64,000 nt of DNA from Kitasatospora griseola (GTDB lineage: Bacteria; Actinomycetota; Actinomycetes; Streptomycetales; Streptomycetaceae), in assembly GCF_014648555.1 (NCBI RefSeq), contig NZ_BMRI01000030.1, forward strand, positions 32,209-96,208, written 5' to 3'. The translations under genes and the position numbers were made by a program. The notes beneath the pieces are model-generated. The model was not told where the DNA came from and ran no database searches. It saw only the letters and a list, made by a program, of their open reading frames with translations. This document shows positions 8,694 through 15,955 of this stretch, in pieces; position 1 is the first letter of the stretch; each line of letters starts with the position of its first letter.

Positions 8694-10328
8694 TCACGAG
8701 CGTTGGGCTTCCAGCGCCTTCCAGGCGTCGAAGACCGCCTCCCGGGGGCGCGAACCGGTGCTGACGCTCACGCCCTGGATGTGCGAGGTGCGCAGGATCG
8801 GGTAGTTGGCCTCGCCGAACACGCCGCCGGTCAGGCCGGTGCCGCCGTGCGTGGGCAGGTAGGGCAGGAAGCCGATGTGGGAGTCGTTGACCTTCAGCAG
8901 CCCGCCGACGGTGACCCGGGCCAGGACCTGCTCGACCACCTCCGGGTCCTTGGCCCACAGGGAGTTCCGCAGCCCGTACTCGTTGGTGTTGAGGTGGCCG
9001 ATGAAGCGCTCCAGCAGCACCTCGTCGGGCGCCTCCTCCGCGATCACCAGCGGCAGCAGCGGGAAGAAGGTCTCGTGCCGCACCGCGTCGATCTCCCGCG
9101 CGGACTCCAGCCCGCGGACCACCACGACGGTGGGCTCCAGGAAGATGCCCGCGGGGTCCCGCGTCTCGTCGGCCTGCATGGCGTGCCCGCCGCAGGCGAG
9201 TTCGGCGCCCTTGTCCAGCGCGTCCTGGAGGCACTGGAAGAACTTCTCGTTGCGCAGCACCGGGGTGAGCAGCACGTCCGGCTGGCTCGGGTGGCCCGGC
9301 AGGATGTGGCCGACGTGGCGGACCAGGTGCTCGATCAGCTCGTCCGCGACGGCGGGGTGGACCACGACCTGGTTGGGGATCATGCACAGCTGCCCGGAGC
9401 CGTAGAAGCTCTCGGTCAGCGCCTCGGCCGCCAGGTCGAGGTCGGCGTCCTTCCAGATCACCACGGCGTCGTTGCCGGCCAGTTCGAGGATCGGCTTCTT
9501 GCCGGCGGCGATGCAGCGCTCCTGGAACCTGATGCCGTTCTCGCTGCTGCCGAAGTACATGACGTCGTCGACGTGCGGGCTGTCCAGCCAGGCCGAGAGC
9601 ATCGGCGCCGGGTCGCCGCACACCACGTTGAGCGTGCCGGGCGGCGCCCCGATCTCGTCCAGGACCGGGACCACGATCTCGTGCAGGACGTACATCACGC
9701 CGAGCGGTGCGCTGCGCGGCGCCCGGATCACCAGCGAGTTGCCGGCCATCAGGGAGGTGACGCCCAGCAGCGCGCTGGAGAGCGGCGCGTTCTGCGGCGG
9801 GTTGAGGCAGACCACGCCGTCGGGCCGGCGCCGGACCTCGATCCGGCGCTCGCCGCGGTGGAACTCCTGCAGCATCTGCGAGCGGTAGAAGCCCAGCGAC
9901 TCCGGGCCGAAGCACTCGAGCATGCCGGAGACCTGCCAGCGGGCCAGCGCCAGCGGATGGCCCTCCGCCACCAGGATCTCGGTGATCTCCTGGGCCTTCT
10001 CCGCGAGCCGGGCGTGCAGCAGCTCCCCGAAACGTTCCAGGCGGGTCTCCAGTGGGAAGGACACCCACTGGCCGGCGGCGACCGCGGCCGCCTCCAGGGC
10101 GGCGTCGACCGTCGCCCGGTCCGCCTTCGCGACCCTTCCGACGATGGCGGCCGGAAGGTTTTCCGGCCGAATTCGGCCCTGCTCAAGTTTCCTTTTCAGT
10201 GTCAGACCGGCGAACGCGTCCTCCAGCAGGGTGCCGGAGTCAATGACATAGACCCATTGATCGCTCTCCAGGGTCTTTCCGTTGACATAGGAGCCATAGG
10301 TTCGCAGGGGCAGCGAAGCAGTGGACAC
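8694..10328 (-). CDS. Aldehyde dehydrogenase-superfamily oxidoreductase
   Basis: A 544-residue ALDH-fold protein, longer than the usual 480-500. The nucleophile Cys is in YGSGQLCMIP and the general-base Glu in ILELAGND, and a Rossmann domain with YFGSSENG-type cofactor loop is visible. As first gene of the operon, beside an aminotransferase and an ACP/KAS set, it may work in the reductive direction, releasing an acyl thioester as an aldehyde (inference); ordinary aldehyde oxidation is the alternative. The GTG at 10328 has GGGAG 7 nt upstream, better than the frame's earlier start at 10397. Confidence 0.85.
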   Translation of the reverse strand: MSTASLPLRTYGSYVNGKTLESDQWVYVIDSGTLLEDAFAGLTLKRKLEQGRIRPENLPAAIVGRVAKADRATVDAALEAAAVAAGQWVSFPLETRLERFGELLHARLAEKAQEITEILVAEGHPLALARWQVSGMLECFGPESLGFYRSQMLQEFHRGERRIEVRRRPDGVVCLNPPQNAPLSSALLGVTSLMAGNSLVIRAPRSAPLGVMYVLHEIVVPVLDEIGAPPGTLNVVCGDPAPMLSAWLDSPHVDDVMYFGSSENGIRFQERCIAAGKKPILELAGNDAVVIWKDADLDLAAEALTESFYGSGQLCMIPNQVVVHPAVADELIEHLVRHVGHILPGHPSQPDVLLTPVLRNEKFFQCLQDALDKGAELACGGHAMQADETRDPAGIFLEPTVVVVRGLESAREIDAVRHETFFPLLPLVIAEEAPDEVLLERFIGHLNTNEYGLRNSLWAKDPEVVEQVLARVTVGGLLKVNDSHIGFLPYLPTHGGTGLTGGVFGEANYPILRTSHIQGVSVSTGSRPREAVFDAWKALEAQRS

Positions 10329-10395
10329 TCTCACACTCCCTGTCCGGGCGCATTGACGCGGATATTCCGAAGCACCCGAGAACACTCTCAGCGGC

Positions 10396-10424
10396 ACCTG
10401 AAAAAGCGCTGACAGGACGCTGAA
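10396..10424 (+). promoter_or_regulatory. Putative SARP box: three heptamers with 11-nt period
   Basis: In the 175-nt divergent intergenic region (10329-10503), heptamers ACCTGAA (10396), CGCTGAC (10407) and CGCTGAA (10418) repeat exactly every 11 nt, the spacing that SARP activators require. A SARP gene lies 1.2 kb away. The flanks also hold two copies of ACTCTCAGCSG (10384 and 10430). Either or both divergent units could be activated from here. The same heptamer pair recurs at 18575-18592. Confidence 0.6.
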
Positions 10425-10503
10425 ACGGGACTCTCAGCCGCCTCCAAGGAGCCATTGATACGTTGCTTCCCACCTGGCGGGACGAGTCGAGGGGCAGAAG
10501 CGG

Positions 10504-11532
10504 ATGGTGCGATCCGGAAGTCGGCCGGAAGGGATCTCCACAGCGGGGGACGCGGAGGTTTTGGATCGCGCATTGCCGGTTCTGGAGAAGTACGGGGAGA
10601 ATGCGAGCGCTTTTCTCGCCCTCAATGCCGGGAACGAGTTCTTCGCCCTGCCGGACGAGGACGGGCTGATCGCCTACCGCCGCGCGGGGCGCTACCTGGT
10701 GCAGTTCGGCGGCGTCTTCGCGGCGCCCGAGCGGCAGCCGGTGCTGCTGCGGGAGTTCCGGGCGGCGGCCGCCCGGGAGCGCCGCCGGATCGTCGGCGTG
10801 CAGCTCCAGCGGGCCGATGCCGAGCTGTACCGCGCCGCCGGGTTCACGATCAACCAGGTGGGCGCGTCGTACTCGGTGCCGCTGCCGGACTTCTCGCTGC
10901 GCGGTTCGAAGTTCGTGAAGCTGCGCAACAAGATCTCGCGGGCCGGCCGCAGCGGGCTGGAGGTGCGCGAGGTGGACTTCGCCGAGTACGCGGAGCGCAT
11001 CGCCGCGATCGACCGGACCTGGCTGCGCGCCAAGGGCCGGCACGTCAAGGAGATCGAGTTCCTGGTCGGCCAGCTCGGCGGCCCGGCGCAGCGGCTCCGT
11101 CGGCTCTTCGTCGGCCTGCTCGACGGCGAGCCGGTCGCGTACATCTCCTACTCACCGGCGTTCGGTTCGCGGCCGGGGTGGCTGCACGACCTCAGCCGGC
11201 GGTTGCCGCAGACCGTCCCCGGTGTGATGGAGGCCGTCAACGCGCATGCGGCGGGGCGGTTCAAGGAGGAGGGTGCGGGCTGGCTGCACTTCGGCTTCAC
11301 GCCGTTCACCGGCCTGGATCCCGAGCACGAACTCGCCGGGCACAGCCCGCTGACCGCGAAGTTCATGCGCCTGCTGGCCGAGCACGGCGGGGCGGTGTAT
11401 CCGGCGCAGACCCAGCTCGCCTACAAGGAGAAGTGGGCGCCCGAACCGGCCCTGCCGGAGTACCTGGCGTTCGACGGAGGTGCGCGCCTCGGCGCCGTCT
11501 GGCAGATCCTCCGCGTGACCAAGTCGGTCTGA
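10504..11532 (+). CDS. DUF2156/MprF-like aminoacyl-tRNA-dependent transferase, VlmA-like
   Basis: A 342-residue protein of the double-GNAT DUF2156 family, the catalytic domain of lysyl-phosphatidylglycerol synthases. Typical segments are KFVKLRNKISRAGRSG, AAIDRTWLRAKG, GFTPFTGLD and AQTQLAYKEKWAPE. No membrane flippase domain is present, so this is a soluble, stand-alone transferase, as in VlmA, which moves serine from seryl-tRNA to a hydroxylamine. It is divergent from the operon holding the predicted N-hydroxylase, and a tRNA-Ser-like gene lies 2 kb downstream. Start ATG at 10504 behind GAGGGG. The amino acid used is inferred, not read. Confidence 0.82.
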   Translation: MVRSGSRPEGISTAGDAEVLDRALPVLEKYGENASAFLALNAGNEFFALPDEDGLIAYRRAGRYLVQFGGVFAAPERQPVLLREFRAAAARERRRIVGVQLQRADAELYRAAGFTINQVGASYSVPLPDFSLRGSKFVKLRNKISRAGRSGLEVREVDFAEYAERIAAIDRTWLRAKGRHVKEIEFLVGQLGGPAQRLRRLFVGLLDGEPVAYISYSPAFGSRPGWLHDLSRRLPQTVPGVMEAVNAHAAGRFKEEGAGWLHFGFTPFTGLDPEHELAGHSPLTAKFMRLLAEHGGAVYPAQTQLAYKEKWAPEPALPEYLAFDGGARLGAVWQILRVTKSV

Positions 11533-11581
11533 GTGCGCCGCCGGCGGGCCGCCGCGTGGGCCTGCCGATCGGTCGGTCCGC

Positions 11582-12343
11582 TCAGGTGCGGGTCGGGGCG
11601 TTGTTCAGGATCTGCTGGAACTTGCGCTTCAACCGCGGCGACGGTTCGAGGCCGAGGTCGTTGGTCAGCCGGTGCCGGGTGCGGTGGAAGACGTCGAGGG
11701 CGTCCGCCTGGCGGCCCGAGAGGTACAGGGCCGTCATCAGCTGCTCGCAGAAACGTTCCCTCAAGGGGTGCTGGAGGCAGAGCTGCTCGATCTCCGGCAC
11801 GACGATCTGACTCTGGCCGACTTCGAGCTTGGCGTCGATCAGCAGTTCGAGGGCGACCAACCGGGTCTCCTCCAGCCGCACGTACGCCGTCCGGCAGATC
11901 ATTCCGTGGCCGGCGTCCAGCAGCGCGGGGCCGCGCCAGAGCGCGAGACCCTCGGTGAGCAGCTCGACGATGCGCTGCGCCGGCTCCCGCCGGTACCCCT
12001 CAAGGCCCGCCACGATGCGGCTGAACCGCTGGGCGTCCACGAGGTCCGGATCGACCCGCAGGACATAACCGGAGTGAGTGGTTTCGATCAGATTGCGGAG
12101 CTGAGGTTTTCCGGAACGTTCGGCAAGTATTCTGCGCAATCGTGCGACATGGCTCTGAAGTGAATTCGCTGCATTGCGCGTCAGCCGCTCACCCCACAAT
12201 TCGTCGATGAGTTCACTGGAGGAGACCGACATTCTCGGAGAGAGTGCCAGTGTGGCCATGATCGCTCGGAGCTTCTCGCCCGGCAGGTGGATCGATATGC
12301 CGTCGTCCGTCAACTCCAACGGCCCTAAAAGATCGACTCGCAT
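11582..12343 (-). CDS. SARP-family transcriptional activator
   Basis: A 253-residue Streptomyces antibiotic regulatory protein: an OmpR-type winged helix at about residues 15-95 (ELIDELWGERLTRNAANSL then SHVARLRRIL), followed by the bacterial transcriptional activation (BTAD) domain to about 245 (LVDAQRFSRIVAG, YLSGRQADALDVFHRTR). Length is that of a minimal SARP. ATG at 12343 follows GGGAGGGAAG; the longer open frame upstream lacks a ribosome binding site. It converges on the VlmA-like gene and probably activates the cluster through the 11-nt-period repeats at 10396 and 18575. Confidence 0.92.
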   Translation of the reverse strand: MRVDLLGPLELTDDGISIHLPGEKLRAIMATLALSPRMSVSSSELIDELWGERLTRNAANSLQSHVARLRRILAERSGKPQLRNLIETTHSGYVLRVDPDLVDAQRFSRIVAGLEGYRREPAQRIVELLTEGLALWRGPALLDAGHGMICRTAYVRLEETRLVALELLIDAKLEVGQSQIVVPEIEQLCLQHPLRERFCEQLMTALYLSGRQADALDVFHRTRHRLTNDLGLEPSPRLKRKFQQILNNAPTRT

Positions 12344-12676
12344 CGCGGCTTCCCTCCCTTGGGGGGCATTTCTCGCTGTGCACTCGTGATCATTCCCGGT
12401 TGATCCTAAGCTGGGCCCCAAGCGCTGTCAACGAAAACCGGCCCGTGCGCACGCCGCTTTGACGGCTGTTATTCGATTCGACACAGTCGACCGTGGCGAA
12501 AAATCGCCCCACGGCCAGGATGCCGTCAACTACCGATGGTATTGGTGTGATCGCATTCTGTTGCCGCACGTGCCATGCGCGTTCGCCCCCTTCGGTCGGA
12601 CGCGGATCATGCGGAACCCGATCCACCCCGACCCGGGCGGCGGCCCGGTGCCAACCTCTGACGACAGGAATGTGCG
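12344..12676. other. Intergenic region upstream of SARP and SGNH genes
   Basis: A 333-nt divergent spacer, noticeably richer in A+T than the genes around it (for example TTATTCGATTCG near 12470 and a GAAAAATC run near 12500). It should hold the promoters of the SARP gene (minus) and the SGNH gene (plus). I see no conserved repeats with 11-nt period and no credible small gene. Confidence 0.5.
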
Positions 12677-13399
12677 ATGGCGACGAACCGCACCCAGCCG
12701 GTCCGGTGGCAGGAGCCGCACCATCTCTCCGAGGGGAGAGTCCGTCAGCTCCTGACCTCGGCGCCCTGGGGCCGCTTCGTGGTCCTCGGCGACAGCGTCG
12801 CGGCGGGGGCGGGCGACCACTCCCACGGTTACCGGTCCGAGTACTGGGCCGACCGGGTGGCGGCGATGCTGCGCACCGCTCGGCCCGGCCTCGCCTACCT
12901 CAACCTCGGACGGCGCGGCGTCGCCGGCCCCCAGGTGCGCTCGCGGCAGCTGACCAGGGCCCTGGCCTTCCGGCCCGACCTGGCCGCGATCGCCGTCGGC
13001 CGGGACGACATGCTCGGCGGCTCGTTCGACGCCGAGATCTTCGCGGCCGAACTCAGCCGGATCATCGCCCCGCTCCGCGCCGTCGGCTGCGACGTGCTGA
13101 CCTTCGGACTCTTCGACATCAGCAGGTCCAGGTCGGTGCCGCAGCACCGGAAGGCGGCGCTGCGCGAACAGGTCCGGCTGCTCTCCGAGCGCACCGAGGC
13201 CGTCGCCCGGCGGCACGGCGCCATCCACGTGGACCTCACCACGCACCCGGCCGGCGAGGATCCGGGCCTCTACAGCAAGGACGGGAACCACCCCACCGTC
13301 CGCGGGCACGCCATCGCTGCCGCCTCGGTGATCCACGAGCTGAGCAACAGCCGGAGCACCTTCTCGCTCCTGCGGCACGCCTCGACGGTGGCGACCTGA
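12677..13399 (+). CDS. SGNH/GDSL-family hydrolase
   Basis: A 240-residue SGNH hydrolase-like protein without signal peptide or membrane segment. Block I nucleophile is GDSVAAG, block II Gly is in LNLGRRG, and the block V Asp/His pair is in KDGNHPT. Block III, normally GxND with the oxyanion-hole Asn, reads VGRDDML, so the Asn is replaced by Asp. It lies inside the azoxy-type cluster, after the SARP gene and before the tRNA-like gene, so an ester-cleaving or acyl-transfer step on the product is possible. Start ATG at 12677. Confidence 0.8.
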   Translation: MATNRTQPVRWQEPHHLSEGRVRQLLTSAPWGRFVVLGDSVAAGAGDHSHGYRSEYWADRVAAMLRTARPGLAYLNLGRRGVAGPQVRSRQLTRALAFRPDLAAIAVGRDDMLGGSFDAEIFAAELSRIIAPLRAVGCDVLTFGLFDISRSRSVPQHRKAALREQVRLLSERTEAVARRHGAIHVDLTTHPAGEDPGLYSKDGNHPTVRGHAIAAASVIHELSNSRSTFSLLRHASTVAT

Positions 13400-13549
13400 C
13401 GCCGGCCGGAACCGCTGCGCACATCGGGGCGTCCCGCGCCCGGTCATTGTCATGTTTCGGCCGATTTCCGCGAGGCCCGTCGGCGCCCGCGCCACTGACA
13501 CGGCGATCTCAGCGGGCTTCCAGCGGCCGCTGCCAGAGTTGTCCCCGCA

Positions 13550-13588
13550 GCCGGGCAGCAGGCGCCGGCCCGGCCGGGCAGCAGGCGC
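13550..13588. repeat. 16-bp direct repeat upstream of the tRNA-like gene
   Basis: GCCGGGCAGCAGGCGC occurs at 13550-13565 and again at 13573-13588, a 23-nt period, about 20 nt before the tRNA-like gene. It may be a simple duplication; a role in transcription of the RNA cannot be excluded. Confidence 0.6.
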
Positions 13589-13607
13589 TGGTACAGCCGG
13601 CCGCCGA

Positions 13608-13695
13608 GGAGAGGTTCCCGTAGCGGCCCAACGGGGGTCGGGCCAGGGCCCGACCGGGGTGCAAGCCCTCGCAGGTTCGAATCCTGCCCTCTCCG
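13608..13695 (+). tRNA. tRNA-Ser-like RNA with aberrant anticodon arm
   Basis: An 88-nt element folds as a class II tRNA. Acceptor stem: 13608-13614 GGAGAGG pairs perfectly with 13688-13694 CCTCTCC. D arm: 13617-13620 with 13632-13635, with GG in the loop. Long variable arm: 13656-13669, a 4-bp stem closing a GCAA-containing loop. T arm: 13671-13675 with 13683-13687, loop TTCGAAT. The discriminator base is G (13695). The GGAG start, G73 and long variable arm are serine identity features. The anticodon arm is wrong: 13637-13642 pairs with 13649-13654 and leaves a 6-nt loop CCAGGG with no U33. CCA is not encoded. It is probably not a decoding tRNA. Confidence 0.78.
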
Positions 13696-13744
13696 CACAC
13701 CGGCGAAGCCCTCCGACCCGCCGTCGCGGGAGAAGAGAGAACCG

Positions 13745-14692
13745 ATGATGGTCGCAGGCCCTTGGGCCCGCCGTGGCGTGCTCATCGCGAACCCCGTCGC
13801 GGGCCGGAAGGACCCGGCGCTCATCGACGCGGTGATCCGTCACTGCTCCCCGCTCGTCGCGGAGTTGAACGTCGTCCTGACCTCCGGCAGCGGCGCCGCC
13901 CAGGCGACCGCCCGGGACTGCGTCGGCGACGCCGACCTGGTCGTGGTCGTCGGGGGCGACGGCACGACCCGCGAAGTCGCCTCCGGGCTCGCGCGCGCGG
14001 CCGGCGAGGACCCGGCGGCCGACCTCCCGGCGATGGTCAACGTGCCTGCCGGGACCGGGAATTCGTTCTACCGCGAGATCTGGTCCGACCGCCCGTGGCA
14101 GGAGGTGCTCAGCAGTTCGCTGAGCGGCGCCGGCCCGCGGCTGCGCAGGGTCGACATGGCCCGGATCCGCGAGACGGACACCCTGGCCCTGCTGGGCGCC
14201 TGCTCCGGGCTGGTCGCCGAGGCGCTGATCACCGCGGCCCGGCTCCCGGAGCTGGCCGGCCGGGACCGCTACCGCGAGGCGGTGGCCCTGACCCTGCGCA
14301 CCTTCGAGGCGTACCCGGGCCGGGTCCTGGTCGACGGGACGGTCGTCCACGACGGCGCCGCGGTCCTGGCGAACGTCGGCGGGGGCCGCTACCGCGGCGG
14401 CCAGTTCAAGGTCCTGCCGCACTCGGTCCTGGACGACGGCCTGCTGGACGTCTGCGTCGTCGGCGGCGACCTCGACCCGCGCGAGCTGCCGGGCCTGACC
14501 GCCCGGGGCGACCACGTCGGCCGCCCCGAGGTGGTCTACGCCCGCGGTCGCCGCATCGTCATCGAGCGCACGGACGGCTCCCCCCTGACGTTCGAGCACG
14601 ACGGCGAGCTGGTCCGCACGTCGGCATCCCGGTACACGATCGAGGTGCTGCCCAATGTTCTCCCGGTGCTCGCACCGTCAGGGACGGTGTGA
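13745..14692 (+). CDS. Diacylglycerol/lipid kinase-like protein
   Basis: A 315-residue DAGK-catalytic-domain (YegS/DgkB/sphingosine-kinase-like) protein. The nucleotide-binding GGDGTTREV motif is at about residue 75, after GVLIANPVAG near the N-terminus, and VNVPAGTGNSFYREIW follows. The C-terminal beta domain includes GGGRYRGGQFKVLP and DDGLLDVCVVGGD. It would phosphorylate a lipid hydroxyl with ATP. In this cluster the substrate could be a lipophilic pathway intermediate (inference). Two adjacent ATGs are possible starts (13745 and 13748). The gene begins 50 nt after the tRNA-like element. Confidence 0.87.
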   Translation: MMVAGPWARRGVLIANPVAGRKDPALIDAVIRHCSPLVAELNVVLTSGSGAAQATARDCVGDADLVVVVGGDGTTREVASGLARAAGEDPAADLPAMVNVPAGTGNSFYREIWSDRPWQEVLSSSLSGAGPRLRRVDMARIRETDTLALLGACSGLVAEALITAARLPELAGRDRYREAVALTLRTFEAYPGRVLVDGTVVHDGAAVLANVGGGRYRGGQFKVLPHSVLDDGLLDVCVVGGDLDPRELPGLTARGDHVGRPEVVYARGRRIVIERTDGSPLTFEHDGELVRTSASRYTIEVLPNVLPVLAPSGTV

Positions 14693-14725
14693 ACCCGGGC
14701 TCGGCGAGAAGGCGGAGAACTGTCC

Positions 14726-15829
14726 ATGAATCACTCTGACGAACTCAACGAACGTGCGAAGTCCACGAGTTGGACGTTTCCGATGGCCGGCGACAACCAC
14801 TTCACCTGGGACTACGACTCCGGACGCGAACGACTGCTGAATCTCTATCAGAAGGGCAAGGACAAGCAGTGGGACAGCGCCACCCGCATCGACTGGTCGA
14901 TCGAGGTCGATCCGTGCGACGCGCTGGGAACGCCTGAGAAGACGCTCGCGCTCTACGGCTCCCGCCAGTACGAGAAGCTGAACGCGGCGGAGCGCCGGGA
15001 GATGCGGCAGCACATGGCCGCCTGGGAGTTCAGCCAGTTCCTGCACGGCGAGCAGGGGGCGATGATCTGCTCCGCCCGCATCGTGCAGTCCGTCCCGGAC
15101 ATCGACTCCAAGTACTACGCGGCGACCCAGGTCATGGACGAGGCCCGGCACGCCGAGATCTTCTCCCGCTTCCTCGGCGAGAAGATCGGCCTCACCTACC
15201 CGATCAACCCGCACCTGAAGTCCCTGCTGGAGGACGCCCTCAACGACTCCCGTTGGGACATGCCCTACCTGGGGATGCAGGTGCTGATCGAGGGACTCGC
15301 CCTGGCCGCGTTCGGGATCCTGCGCGACCGCACCGACAAGCCGCTCCCCAAGCAGATCCTGGCGTACGTGATGCAGGACGAGGCCCGGCACGTCGCCTTC
15401 GGCCGGCTCGCGCTGCGCGACTACTACGCCCAGCTGTCCTCCCGCGAGATCGCCGAGCGCGAGGAGTTCGTCGTCGAGGGCTGCTACCTGATGCGGGACC
15501 GCTTCCGCATGCAGGAGGTCTGGGAGAACCTCGGCTTCGACATGAAGGAGTGCATGGAGTACATGAACCGCGGGCCCCGCATGCGGGCCTTCCGTTCGCT
15601 GCTCTTCGCCCGGATCGTCCCCTGCGTGAAGGACATCGGCCTGTGGGGGCCGGCCGTGCAGAACGCCTACGCCGACATGGGCGTCCTGGAGATGGGCAAC
15701 AGCGACCTGCTCAAGCTGATGTCCGAGGACGAGGCGCAGGCCGACGAACTGGACCGGGAGCGGGCGGAGTTGCAGGCCCGCGTCAACGAGATCGACGAGG
15801 CCGTGGCACTCGGCGCGGCCGCCGAGTAG
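14726..15829 (+). CDS. Second ferritin-like diiron oxidase
   Basis: A 367-residue helical protein with a full diiron ligand set: Glu in FLHGEQGAM, ExxH in VMDEARHAEIF, Glu in LIEGLALAAFG and ExxH in MQDEARHVAFG. This is the R2-like ferritin superfamily; it is longer than, and clearly different from, the diiron protein at 3687-4649. The gene follows the lipid-kinase gene by 33 nt on the same strand and probably shares its transcript. It could oxidise a C-H or N bond in the product. AurF-like N-oxygenation is one possibility, but the exact subfamily cannot be read. Confidence 0.85.
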   Translation: MNHSDELNERAKSTSWTFPMAGDNHFTWDYDSGRERLLNLYQKGKDKQWDSATRIDWSIEVDPCDALGTPEKTLALYGSRQYEKLNAAERREMRQHMAAWEFSQFLHGEQGAMICSARIVQSVPDIDSKYYAATQVMDEARHAEIFSRFLGEKIGLTYPINPHLKSLLEDALNDSRWDMPYLGMQVLIEGLALAAFGILRDRTDKPLPKQILAYVMQDEARHVAFGRLALRDYYAQLSSREIAEREEFVVEGCYLMRDRFRMQEVWENLGFDMKECMEYMNRGPRMRAFRSLLFARIVPCVKDIGLWGPAVQNAYADMGVLEMGNSDLLKLMSEDEAQADELDRERAELQARVNEIDEAVALGAAAE

Positions 15830-15955
15830 CGCCGGGAAGATCCGACGACGGGCGGTGGGACGGCGGGGACGCCGGCCCGCCGCCCGTTCCGCGTCCGTGG
15901 TGCAGGCGATGAGAAGGTCGGCGGGGGTCGCCCGCCGACCGTGGTCGTTCCCGGT

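Noticed and set aside
13608..13695. Ordinary decoding tRNA-Ser gene
   Set aside because: The anticodon arm has a 6-nt loop without U33, and no serine anticodon can be placed, although the other arms fit.
12530..14599. Long antisense frames over the SGNH and lipid-kinase genes
   Set aside because: They are GC-skew shadows rich in Arg/Gly/Pro and have no ribosome binding site; they would also cover the tRNA-like RNA.
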